Assembly (NCBI GenBank): GCA_034435675.1
Contig: DAOTWP010000238.1
Coordinates: forward strand, 1-38,548
From: DAOTWP01 sp034435675
GTDB taxonomy: Bacteria > Chloroflexota > Anaerolineae > Aggregatilineales > Phototrophicaceae
Length of the DNA stretch: 38,548 nucleotides
Direction: 5' to 3'
Position numbers and translations under genes: made by a program
Shown here: one piece after another, positions 22,355 to 30,034 of the stretch
How positions within the stretch are numbered: position 1 is the first letter of the stretch
Layout: each line of letters starts with the position of its first letter
Notes under the pieces: model-generated
Seen by the model: the letters and a program-made list of their open reading frames with translations, nothing else
What the model was told of the DNA's origin: nothing
The model's database searches: none

Positions 22355-24763
22355 TTAGCGCGGGGGTGCCAGCACGCCGTCAATGACGTGGATCACACCA
22401 TTGCTAGCGACGATGTCCGCCTGAATGACATTCACAGTGCCGTTTAGCACCACAGTGCCGTCCACAACCGAAACCGCAATATCGCTGCCCTGCACGGTGG
22501 TGAGCGCCGTGGCTGCGGCAACTTCTTCACCGCTGAGCGCACCGGGCACCACATGGTAGGTCAGAATATTGGTCAGCACGTCCGGCAGCCCCAGAATGGT
22601 GTTCAGGGTGCGCTGCGGCAGCGCTGCGAAAGCCTCATCGGTAGGTGCGAACACAGTGAACGGACCAGCGGTGCTAAGAGCATCGGTCAATCCGGCGGCG
22701 TCCACGGCTGCCAGCAGGGTGTTGAAAGTGCCTGCGCTGGCGGCAATTTCAGCGATGGTGCCTGCGGCTGCGGCTTCTTCGCCACTGCCTTCAGCTTCCG
22801 GCGCTGCACGCATTGCTTCTGGCAGAATAACGCCGCCCATCGCGTGAATGACACCGTTGCGTGCCGGAATATCGGCAGTAACAACCGGAACACCAGCAAC
22901 AGTCACGACTCCATCCACCACTGCGACGGGCAGTTCTTCGCCACCCAGCGAAGTCAGGCTGCTGACTCCGGCGAGGTCTTCGGCAGTAAAGACGCCTTCG
23001 ACCACATGCAGCGCCAGCACGGTGTTGAGCAGGTCAACATCGCCAAACAGTGCGGTGCTGGGGATTTGCAGGTCAATCAGCAGGTCAGTGAAGGCATTGT
23101 TCAACGGAGCAAACACGGTGAACGGACCATCGCCATTGAGCGCTTCGGTCAGCCCGGCAGTTTCCACCGCAGCGAACAGCGTGGAGAAGTCGTCAGCGAT
23201 GCTCAGTTCCTGACCAATGCGTCCCGGCGTGGGCAGCATCACGGTGTCAATGAGATGGATGACGCCGTTGCGGGCGGGGATGTCGGCGGTAATCACGCGT
23301 GCGCCGTTCGCCAGCACCAGGCTGCCATCTTCCGCGGCTTCAATCCACAGATATGCGCCAGAGAGCATCTGCAAGCCCTGCCCTGCCGCCAGATCAGCCG
23401 ACCCGACAACGCCGGGGAGGACATGATATTGCAGCACGCTGTTGAGCAGATCAAGGTTGCCCAGCAGGTCAGTGGTTGAAATCTGCTGTTCGATCAGCAG
23501 GTCGGTGAAGGCATTGTTGACCGGAGCAAAAACCGTGAACGGACCTTCGCCCTGGAACGTGCCCACCAGCCCGGCGGTATCCAGCGCCGTCACCAGTGTG
23601 CTCAGTTCAGGCGTGACCAGGGCAAGCTGCGCGATGGTGCCGGGGGTCGGCAGCAGCACGCTGTCAATCACATAGACCACACCATTGCTGGCATTCACGC
23701 GGCTGAGAATCCGGGTGCTGCCGTTGAGCAGCAGATCGCCATTTTCGTCACGATCCAGCCAGATGCGACCACCGCTGAGGGTATCGACAAAAATGCTGCC
23801 TTCGAGATCCGCAGGGCTGAGCGCGCCAGCGACAACATGATATTGCAGCGTGGAGGTGAGCAGCTCAAGATTGCCCAACAGGTCGTTGGTCGAAATCTGC
23901 TGTTCGATCAGCAGGTCGGTGAAGGCATTGTTGACCGGAGCAAAAACCGTAAACGGACCTTCACCACTCAGCGCACCAGCCAGGTCGGCGGTCACAACGG
24001 CTTCCACCAGCGTCGAAAGCTGCGGGGTCTGCACGGCGACGGTCACAATATTGCGGGTCTCGGTGCGAACAACCACCGGCTGCACTGCCAGCCCGTCATC
24101 TGTAGCGATGGTTCCGACGGCGGCAATGAAGTAGTTTGAACCCCCGACGATATCCTGGCTGTTGATCGTGAAGAATGCTCTCGAACCTTCTTCAGGCACA
24201 AAAGCGATTTCGTATTCGCCTTCGGGGTAATCAACTGTGAACGCACCATCGCCGATCACGCCGGGCAGACCGAGTTCATCGGCAACAACTTCCTCGTTGA
24301 CCAGCACATCAAGCGGCTCAATCCCGGCATCGCCAATCGCGTTGAAGAAAGTCACGCGGGCAGTGCCCTGCGGCAGTTCGCTGTAGTCTTCAGCGACGAC
24401 ACCGGCACGCAGCGAACCATCAGCGACTTGCCCAACGGCTGCGACCGTGTTCCAGGCGTCGGCGGTAAGCACAAATTCCGCCGGTCCGATGACCGCATCA
24501 TCCAGTGATGTGCCAGCGGGAGCAACGGCAATCGAATAGGCGCCAGCGGCCAGTTGAACCCAGCCGGTGACATCCGGGAATGCCAGCCCGGCGATGGCAA
24601 CTTCGCCGTTAACATAAACATCAACGGCAGGGGCATCCGGCGAAAAGTGCGCGACACGGATGTTTGTAACCGGTCCCGCTTCTTCTGCGTCCTGCGCAAT
24701 AATCGGGGCTACGGCGATGGCAAGCAGCGCCAGCAGCAAGGCGAAAAACGTATACTTCCGCAT
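22355..24763 (-). CDS. Secreted DUF4397 plus four-FAS1 (fasciclin) protein
   Basis: 802 residues with a signal peptide (1-24). Residues 33-235 match DUF4397 (IRVAHFSPDAPAVDVYVNGE). Four FAS1 domains follow at 237-375, 376-514, 515-651 and 669-802, each with the FAS1 H1 box (GPFTVFAP-N-AF) and the YH motif with the closing (S/R)NGVIHVID box. A short acidic linker (EAEGSGEEAAAAG) precedes the fourth. FAS1 domains mediate cell adhesion and matrix contacts outside the cell. The ATG has a strong AGGAGG site. No anchor or sorting signal is seen, so it is probably secreted or bound through other surface parts. Domains 1 and 2 share a 59-nt identical block, so one arose recently or was converted. Two cre-like palindromes lie upstream. 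Confidence 0.95.
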   Translation of the reverse strand: MRKYTFFALLLALLAIAVAPIIAQDAEEAGPVTNIRVAHFSPDAPAVDVYVNGEVAIAGLAFPDVTGWVQLAAGAYSIAVAPAGTSLDDAVIGPAEFVLTADAWNTVAAVGQVADGSLRAGVVAEDYSELPQGTARVTFFNAIGDAGIEPLDVLVNEEVVADELGLPGVIGDGAFTVDYPEGEYEIAFVPEEGSRAFFTINSQDIVGGSNYFIAAVGTIATDDGLAVQPVVVRTETRNIVTVAVQTPQLSTLVEAVVTADLAGALSGEGPFTVFAPVNNAFTDLLIEQQISTNDLLGNLELLTSTLQYHVVAGALSPADLEGSIFVDTLSGGRIWLDRDENGDLLLNGSTRILSRVNASNGVVYVIDSVLLPTPGTIAQLALVTPELSTLVTALDTAGLVGTFQGEGPFTVFAPVNNAFTDLLIEQQISTTDLLGNLDLLNSVLQYHVLPGVVGSADLAAGQGLQMLSGAYLWIEAAEDGSLVLANGARVITADIPARNGVIHLIDTVMLPTPGRIGQELSIADDFSTLFAAVETAGLTEALNGDGPFTVFAPLNNAFTDLLIDLQIPSTALFGDVDLLNTVLALHVVEGVFTAEDLAGVSSLTSLGGEELPVAVVDGVVTVAGVPVVTADIPARNGVIHAMGGVILPEAMRAAPEAEGSGEEAAAAGTIAEIAASAGTFNTLLAAVDAAGLTDALSTAGPFTVFAPTDEAFAALPQRTLNTILGLPDVLTNILTYHVVPGALSGEEVAAATALTTVQGSDIAVSVVDGTVVLNGTVNVIQADIVASNGVIHVIDGVLAPPR
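23478..23536 (-). repeat. 59-nt exact repeat within FAS1 domain 2
   Basis: Identical to 23892-23950. It encodes the TVFAPVNNAFTDLLIEQQIS block of FAS1 domain 2. Flanking sequence diverges on both sides. Confidence 0.95.
23892..23950 (-). repeat. 59-nt exact repeat within FAS1 domain 1
   Basis: Identical to 23478-23536, 414 bp apart, close to one domain length (417 nt), so the copies sit at equivalent places in adjacent FAS1 domains. Confidence 0.95.
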
Positions 24764-24794
24764 GGGGTCAATCCTCCTAGGAGTGTGCCGACTC

Positions 24795-24810
24795 TGAAAG
24801 CGCTTTTGTG
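24795..24810. promoter_or_regulatory. LacI/cre-like operator, proximal copy
   Basis: TGAAAGCGCTTTTGTG contains the palindrome AAAGCGCTTT with a central CG, as in LacI/GalR-family and CcpA cre sites. It lies about 32 bp upstream of the fasciclin start codon. Confidence 0.5.
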
Positions 24811-24877
24811 TACGTTAAAGTTTACAAACAATCGTCAAACAAAACGCCGCCAGCGCAGTTTGCGAAGCGATTACGGT

Positions 24878-24896
24878 TTATAGGGAAACCCTATAA
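24878..24896. promoter_or_regulatory. Perfect 8-bp inverted repeat
   Basis: TTATAGGG and CCCTATAA flank a 3-nt AAA loop. The tiny spacer and lack of a T-run favour a dimer-binding operator over a terminator. It lies between the two cre-like sites. Confidence 0.45.
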
Positions 24897-24956
24897 GACC
24901 GGCGTGAGACAATTGTGAAAATCCAGTGAGTTCACCACCCTGCAGCGCGGCGAAGC

Positions 24957-24972
24957 TCAAAGCGCTTTTCTG
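24957..24972. promoter_or_regulatory. LacI/cre-like operator, distal copy
   Basis: TCAAAGCGCTTTTCTG matches the proximal site at 14 of 16 positions and is 162 bp away, a spacing that would allow DNA looping. Confidence 0.5.
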
Positions 24973-25052
24973 AAAGCCTATTATAACGCAAACCAGTGTA
25001 AACACCACAAGTTGCGCAGGCAAGATTGAGGGGAAGCACCCTGCTGGAAGGA

Positions 25053-26246
25053 TTATTCGCTAATGACGAATGTTGCCTGCCCGCCAACCGCGAGACCAAC
25101 CGCTTCCAACGAGACACCCCAGTTGCCGGGCGCAAAGGGAACAGCGGTCTGGTCAATGAAGAACCAGATGCATTCTTCGGTGATGGTATAGTCCGGGGTC
25201 CAGTCAAACACAGCGACTTCGGTGCCGTTGTAGGTCCAGCGGGAGACCAGCCGCGTACCCGCCGGGATGTTGCGGGCTACGGCGGTCACGTAGATTTCGG
25301 TACTGGTCGTGCTAAACTGTGTCGTTGTTCCGCTGGCGCAGCCGTCGTTATTGACTCCTGCTGCCGTCGCCAGACTGGCAAGTTCCGGTTGATTGGCGGG
25401 AACAGCAGCGACCAGTTCTTCGGTTGCAATCGGGGCTGACGGCGCAGCGGGATTGCCTGCACCACTGGCAACGCTGGCATCCCCGATAGTAAATGTCAGC
25501 GGCGCGGCGGCGGGCTGCCCGTCCACTTCCAGCGCGACACTCCATGTTCCGGGGGTGAAGGTCACTTCTGTGCGGTCAATAAAGAACCAGATACATTCCT
25601 GTGTGCTGGTGTTGTAGTCGGCAACCCATTCATGGGCGATTTGTTCCTGTCCGGCATAGCTCCAGCGCGAGACATAGCTTGTGCCGCTGCGGATATTGGG
25701 CGCTGTCGCCACAACATAGACTGCCTGGACATCAGCGCTGAACTGTGCGCTTACACCAGCAGCGCAACCGCTGCCGTCAATGCCGGTGGCGGTGACCAGG
25801 TTCGTCAGCAGGGTTGGCGCAGGCGACAGCGTGACCACAGGCTGTACCACCGGGCTGCGTACCGACGCGTCGCTGCTGCCAGAGGCGCCTCCCGCTGTGG
25901 TTTCTGTGCCCGGCAGCGGCGTGCGTGTGGGCACGGGCGTTTGCGCCTGCGGCATCGTGGTATTGATGTACTCAATCGGCGTACCCCGTGCAACCAGCGT
26001 GGATTCCAAATCGCGCTGCTGCTGGTCTACCCGTCCGGTCTGGGTTTGCACAGCGGCGCCGGTGGCGGCAAGGCGATCCGCCGCATAGGTGGCAGTCGCT
26101 TGGTACGCGGCAACTTCTGTGCCGAGCGCCTGATTCTCTGCTACAAGGGTTAATTCGACTTCACTTGTGCTCCCACATGCGGATAGCATGCTCAGGATGA
26201 GCAGCAGCGCGGGGAGCAGCATTGACATATAACGCATACGATCCAT
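25053..26246 (-). CDS. Lipoprotein with coiled coil and duplicated C-terminal domain
   Basis: 397 residues from the ATG at 26246 (ATGs at 26237 and 26228 are close alternatives). The signal peptide ends in the lipobox L21-S22-A23-C24. Residues 30-85 form a heptad-like helix (LVAENQALGTEVAAYQATATY) and 90-145 a Thr/Pro linker. Two copies of a domain of about 105 residues follow at 150-256 and 292-397. Both share an early Gly-Cys (GSGCAAG, NDGCASG), VSRW-Y-G, W-DY, ECIWFFID and F-PG-W-V-LE. The paired cysteines probably form a disulfide in each copy. It is anchored on the outer face of the membrane. The domain resembles unnamed Chloroflexota repeat modules; the function is unknown. Confidence 0.8.
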   Translation of the reverse strand: MDRMRYMSMLLPALLLILSMLSACGSTSEVELTLVAENQALGTEVAAYQATATYAADRLAATGAAVQTQTGRVDQQQRDLESTLVARGTPIEYINTTMPQAQTPVPTRTPLPGTETTAGGASGSSDASVRSPVVQPVVTLSPAPTLLTNLVTATGIDGSGCAAGVSAQFSADVQAVYVVATAPNIRSGTSYVSRWSYAGQEQIAHEWVADYNTSTQECIWFFIDRTEVTFTPGTWSVALEVDGQPAAAPLTFTIGDASVASGAGNPAAPSAPIATEELVAAVPANQPELASLATAAGVNNDGCASGTTTQFSTTSTEIYVTAVARNIPAGTRLVSRWTYNGTEVAVFDWTPDYTITEECIWFFIDQTAVPFAPGNWGVSLEAVGLAVGGQATFVISE

Positions 26247-26390
26247 ACAGCTAAAGACACAAATCAACAACAAACGCAACAGTCTAGCAGAAAACACCCC
26301 CCGAACAAGCCCGGTATCGGTCAGCACCATCCAGCGTAGGACTGCCGTAGGGCAATACAGCCACGCTACATGGTCCGGCGCAGAAGTGGC

Positions 26391-26396
26391 TATAAT
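26391..26396 (+). promoter_or_regulatory. -10 promoter element
   Basis: A perfect TATAAT, 35 nt before the ATG at 26431. The -35 is poor. It argues against starts upstream of about 26400 for the endonuclease V gene. Confidence 0.5.
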
Positions 26397-26430
26397 GAAT
26401 GCTGTGTTTTTAGCCGGGCTGGACAAACCC

Positions 26431-27105
26431 ATGCAAGTGTACCCTCGCCATGAATGGAATTTGACGGCAGCGCAGGCAGTGGCATTGCAGCAGGACTTGG
26501 CGCGCGAGATTGTCAGCGACGCGCCGCTGGCACTGGACAGCATTCGACTGGTTGCCGGGGTGGATGTCAGTGTCAAAAATGACCTGTCGCAAGCGGCAGT
26601 GGTGGTCAGCACATTTCCCGATCTGCGGCTGCTCGAAATCGTTACGGCGGCGATGCCAACGCCCTTTCCCTATATTCCCGGCTTGTTGAGTTTTCGGGAA
26701 GGACCGATCCTGGTGGAGGCATTTGAGAAGCTGCAAACCGTGCCCGATGTTTTCATCTTCGACGGTATGGGCATTATGCACCCGCGTCGTCTGGGAATTG
26801 CGGCGCAAATGGGCTTATGGCTGCAAAAGCCAACTATTGGCTGCGGCAAAACATATCTGATTGGCGACTATCAGGAACCCGGCGATCAACGCGGGGATTT
26901 CAGCCCTCTGACGTATCGTGGAGAAACGCTGGGCGCGGTGTTGCGCACGCGGGCGCGGGTCAAGCCGCTGTTTATTTCTGTCGGGCATCTGGCGGATCTG
27001 CCGACTGCGCTGGAGCTGGTGCTGCGCTGCACACCCCGTTATCGATTGCCAGAACCGATCCGCGCGGCGCATAACGCCGCCGGGAAAATGAGCAGCAATT
27101 CTTAA
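26431..27105 (+). CDS. nfi: Endonuclease V
   Basis: 224 residues from the ATG at 26431, the normal length of the family and downstream of a perfect -10 box. Catalytic residues fit E. coli Nfi: Asp45 in VAGVDVS, Glu90 in LLSFREGP, Asp111 in FIFDGMG and His117 in IMHPRR; the following LGIAAQMGLWLQKPTIGCGKT is the conserved substrate-pocket block. The enzyme nicks DNA at the second phosphodiester 3' of deoxyinosine and also acts on inosine-containing RNA in some species. Cytosolic. It stands alone, transcribed away from the lipoprotein gene. Confidence 0.95.
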   Translation: MQVYPRHEWNLTAAQAVALQQDLAREIVSDAPLALDSIRLVAGVDVSVKNDLSQAAVVVSTFPDLRLLEIVTAAMPTPFPYIPGLLSFREGPILVEAFEKLQTVPDVFIFDGMGIMHPRRLGIAAQMGLWLQKPTIGCGKTYLIGDYQEPGDQRGDFSPLTYRGETLGAVLRTRARVKPLFISVGHLADLPTALELVLRCTPRYRLPEPIRAAHNAAGKMSSNS

Positions 27106-27181
27106 CGCCTGTTCCGTGCCAAGCGTCATATACTGAATTATGTCAATCTATTACGGATCATAAACGAAAGTGCTGCCGACA

Positions 27182-27577
27182 ATGCCGTATGAAACATTCT
27201 GGATCGTAGACAAGCGGGTGATCGGACAGAAGGTATGGGGTGATGTAACAATGGAAGAGCTGCGGGTGATGAGTGAAGAATACAGCCAGCTCGTCAGTAT
27301 GGGTATCCCGCTAATGCACAGCATCATTGACACCACACAGGTGAAACGCCATCCCAATCTTATTCAAGCCACGCGAACCCTGTCCTTTCCTCCTGCCGAA
27401 CGTATCGGCTGGACGCTGCTGATTGGCACGAATACCGTCGTGCGCTTTGTTGCCAGCGTGGTGTTTCAGACCGTCAACCGTCGTTTCAGGTTGTTCGGGA
27501 CGGTTGACGATGCCTTGCGTTTTCTTGCGGAAAATGACGAAACAGTGGCAGGACAGCTCGGCAGCCCTGATTGGTAG
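27182..27577 (+). CDS. STAS/SpoIIAA-like small protein
   Basis: 131 residues from the ATG at 27182; a GTG at 27170 would add four residues. No strong ribosome-binding site is seen for either. The alternating strand/helix order (PYETFWIVDKRVIGQKVWGDVTMEELRVMSEEYSQLV, then MHSIIDTTQVKRHP) looks like the STAS/SpoIIAA-like fold found in Chloroflexota proteins of this size. No phosphoserine-type motif can be assigned with confidence. Cytosolic. The neighbouring genes give no functional hint. Confidence 0.6.
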   Translation: MPYETFWIVDKRVIGQKVWGDVTMEELRVMSEEYSQLVSMGIPLMHSIIDTTQVKRHPNLIQATRTLSFPPAERIGWTLLIGTNTVVRFVASVVFQTVNRRFRLFGTVDDALRFLAENDETVAGQLGSPDW

Positions 27578-27602
27578 GCGACCAGGGCTGTGCTGCAACA
27601 GG

Positions 27603-28574
27603 TTACCAGGCGTATGCTTCAGGCGCAGTGCCGCCGGGTCCGGGGAAGATGGCATCCAACCGCTGGCGATGATCATCACTGAGGCGCAGTTCCACTGCGC
27701 GCAGACTGCCTTCAAGCTGTTCGAGGGTGCGCGGACCGATGATCGGCGCAGTGACCACCGGGTTATGCAGCATCCATGCCAGTGCTACATCGGCAGGCTG
27801 TTCACCGATTTCCGCGCAGAACGCCTCATACTGTTCCAGTTGGGCGTAGTGCTTTTCGATCTTCTTCTGCTGTCCTTCGCTGGCGCGGCGTCCCTCTTTT
27901 GCCTTTTGCAGCGCGCCACCCAGCATGCCGCCGGACAGTGGACTCCAGGGAATCAACCCCAGCCCGTAATGCTCACACGCGGGGATGACTTCCAGTTCAA
28001 TCATGCGGTCCGCAAGGCTGTAAAGGCTTTGTTCCGAAACCAGTCCCATGAAATGGCGCTGCTGCGCGGCTTCGTTCGCCTGCGCGATATGCCATCCGGC
28101 GAAATTGCTGCTGCCCACGTACAGCACCTTGCCCTGTTGGACGAGTACTTCCATCGCCTGCCAGATTTCTTCCCACGGGGTATCGCGGTCAATATGATGC
28201 ATCTGGTACAGGTCAATGTAGTCGGTTTGCAGACGCCTGAGACTTGCCTCACATGCGCGGCGGATGTTCAGGGCGGACAGCTTGTTCTCGTTGGGCCAGT
28301 CGCCCATGCTGCCGTAGACTTTTGTCGCAATCACGACTTTTTCGCGCCTGCCGCCGCCCTGCGCCCACCAGCGCCCGATGATCTGTTCGGTGACACCTTC
28401 ACCCTTCTTCCAGCCGTAAACGTTGGCGGTATCAAAGAAGTTGATGCCCAGATCAAGCGCTCTGTCCATGACTGCATAGCTGTCAGCTTCGCTAGTCTGC
28501 GGCCCGAAATTCATCGTTCCCAGACACAGGCGGCTGACCGTCAGACCTGTGCGTCCAAGATGTGTATAGTCCAT
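27603..28574 (-). CDS. Aldo/keto reductase
   Basis: 323 residues, full length. The catalytic tetrad is complete: Asp48 and Tyr53 (FFDTANVYG), Lys85 (VIATKVYG) and His126 (DLYQMHHID). The NADPH-binding end is visible in SPLSGGMLGG and in APIIGPRTLEQLEGSL. The pattern (YTHLGRTGLTVSRLCLGTMNFG) is that of the AKR group with YajO/general stress protein 69. It reduces aldehydes or ketones with NADPH; the substrate is not readable. ATG with AGGAGAAAACCAGA. It lies 21 nt after the coiled-coil gene on the same strand, so the two are probably cotranscribed. Confidence 0.93.
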   Translation of the reverse strand: MDYTHLGRTGLTVSRLCLGTMNFGPQTSEADSYAVMDRALDLGINFFDTANVYGWKKGEGVTEQIIGRWWAQGGGRREKVVIATKVYGSMGDWPNENKLSALNIRRACEASLRRLQTDYIDLYQMHHIDRDTPWEEIWQAMEVLVQQGKVLYVGSSNFAGWHIAQANEAAQQRHFMGLVSEQSLYSLADRMIELEVIPACEHYGLGLIPWSPLSGGMLGGALQKAKEGRRASEGQQKKIEKHYAQLEQYEAFCAEIGEQPADVALAWMLHNPVVTAPIIGPRTLEQLEGSLRAVELRLSDDHRQRLDAIFPGPGGTAPEAYAW

Positions 28575-28595
28575 TCTGGTTTTCTCCTGGTGTTC

Positions 28596-28871
28596 TTAGT
28601 TTCTCAGGTTGTTAAATTTGCGGTTGGTATCGCTGATTTCACGTTCCAACCGCTGGATATTCTCGCGCAGCTCACTGATTTCGCGTTTGCCCCGGTCAAT
28701 ATCGCCACGAATCGCTCGTGAAATCTGGATGTCCTCGTCTTCGTTGAAGGTTTCCAGCGCCTCTTCCATTTCTTTGATCGTCTGCGTTAGCTGGCGGATG
28801 TCGCGGTTAGCGGCGTCAATTTCTGCGACAAAGCGCTTGATCACGGATTGAATCTGGCGAGCTGTTGCCAT
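28596..28871 (-). CDS. Small coiled-coil protein
   Basis: 91 residues from the ATG at 28871, with AGGGGGA upstream. Almost the whole chain is a charged heptad helix: FVAEIDAANRDIRQLTQTIKEMEEALETF, then REISELRENIQRLEREISDTNRKFNNL, split by DEDIQISRAIRGDIDRG. No signal peptide or catalytic motif. It may be an oligomerising or scaffold protein; the family is not recognised. It is upstream of the aldo/keto reductase gene, and the 21-nt gap suggests an operon. Confidence 0.65.
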   Translation of the reverse strand: MATARQIQSVIKRFVAEIDAANRDIRQLTQTIKEMEEALETFNEDEDIQISRAIRGDIDRGKREISELRENIQRLEREISDTNRKFNNLRN

Positions 28872-29035
28872 GCGGTGTCCCCCTGTGGGTTGGAATGCGA
28901 AGGATCGAACAGAGACGATTTTAGACTGCCCCCGCAGATAAACCAAATGCATCGGTGCGCTGTGGTATGCTGTGGGGAGCGTCACAGCCAGGCGGGAAAC
29001 TGTTGCAGCGGCAGGTGGTGTACCGGGGCAAGCAC

Positions 29036-30034
29036 TCAGCCGCCGGCATTCTCGTTCAGGAATTCCTCGTAGACGCCGATTTGTTCCACAACCTGCCGCA
29101 GTACATCAATCGCTATGACTTCGCTTTCGCCGGCGGAAAGAAAGGCGATGGTATAAGCGCCGTGCGCCGTGTAAATGATCCCGGCATCGTTGACCACCCG
29201 CCCGACATCCGGCAGGGTATCGGCAGGCAGAATGCCATCCTTGCCTGTATATGCACCAGTATAGACCCGTTCAATAGGTGATTCGTAGTCATCAGCACGA
29301 ATTGAGAGCAGGTCGCGCGTGGCGGCGGCGGCGGCGGGCAGCTGCGGGTATTCGACATAGGGATCGGGCGAGATGCTGGTCAGAATTACGCGCCAACCGC
29401 GAGCGAGATCAGCAGCGGTGGTCACGTTGTCCACCAGGCTGCGCGCCCCGCGCACCTCCACAAAGCGTGTCTCTGACGGGGCGAAGCGGGGGTCACGGAT
29501 GCCAACGGTGGGACTACCCTCCCACGCCCAGGTGTGCAGTCCCTGCTGCATCGCCAGGGTGTAAATCAGGAAGTCGTTGAATTTCTCAAGGGCATTGCCA
29601 TAACCGGAGATGCGCTGCCCCACGTCTTGCAGCAGCGTGCCGGTGAGCCGGTTGTTGCTGTAAACGCCCACGCTGTAGATCGTAGAGCCTTCGGCAGCAT
29701 CCCATGCTTCAGGTGGCGTATTCATGAAGTAGTACAGCACCAGGAATGCCTTGAAGCAGCTTGCCGTTGGCAGCAGACGTTCGGCATTGAGTTGCAGGGC
29801 GAAGTGTTCCTGTACCTGAAAATCGAGCATGCGCAGATCAAGCGCCATGCTGTAATCCCCAAACGCCCGCCGCAAAGCGCCTTCCATTGCGCTGACCACA
29901 AATCCATTGGGCGGAATGGATTGCGCGGCGGCAGTGCGCGGCGCTACCAGGTTGTGTGCAAAGCCGGTGCCGAACAGCCCGCCTGCCAGGGTTTTCAGGA
30001 ACTCGCGGCGTGAAAGCCGCTTCGGTGACTTCAT
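29036..30034 (-). CDS. Tat-exported class A beta-lactamase-like serine hydrolase
   Basis: 332 residues. Residues 8-14 SRREFLK form a twin-arginine signal, followed by a hydrophobic stretch and APRTAAAQS, so the protein is exported folded. The beta-lactamase2 fold is marked by S92-C-F-K95 (SxxK) in TASCFKAFLVLYY, Y125-S-N-N128 (SDN-like) and the weaker KDG at 265-267 in place of KTG. A carboxypeptidase or esterase-like role or a cell-wall enzyme is as likely as true beta-lactam hydrolysis. Its ATG overlaps the stop of the HAD phosphatase gene (TGATG), so the two are translationally coupled. Confidence 0.8.
   Translation of the reverse strand: MKSPKRLSRREFLKTLAGGLFGTGFAHNLVAPRTAAAQSIPPNGFVVSAMEGALRRAFGDYSMALDLRMLDFQVQEHFALQLNAERLLPTASCFKAFLVLYYFMNTPPEAWDAAEGSTIYSVGVYSNNRLTGTLLQDVGQRISGYGNALEKFNDFLIYTLAMQQGLHTWAWEGSPTVGIRDPRFAPSETRFVEVRGARSLVDNVTTAADLARGWRVILTSISPDPYVEYPQLPAAAAATRDLLSIRADDYESPIERVYTGAYTGKDGILPADTLPDVGRVVNDAGIIYTAHGAYTIAFLSAGESEVIAIDVLRQVVEQIGVYEEFLNENAGG

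Larger units (their letters stand above)
24764..25052. other. Regulatory region upstream of the fasciclin gene
   Basis: 289 bp between two minus-strand genes. It holds two copies of a cre-like palindrome (24795-24810 and 24957-24972) and an 8-bp perfect inverted repeat at 24878-24896. A possible -35 (TTGACG on the minus strand, from CGTCAA near 24834) has no convincing -10 partner. No gene and no clear terminator for the lipoprotein gene. Confidence 0.55.

Noticed and set aside
22553..23479. 308-codon plus-strand open frame inside the fasciclin gene
   Set aside because: Antisense to the FAS1 repeats; its internal repetitiveness mirrors the domain repeats on the other strand.
27423..28721. 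432-codon plus-strand open frame
   Set aside because: It overlaps the aldo/keto reductase gene in antisense and also parts of two other genes; the reductase has a complete catalytic tetrad.
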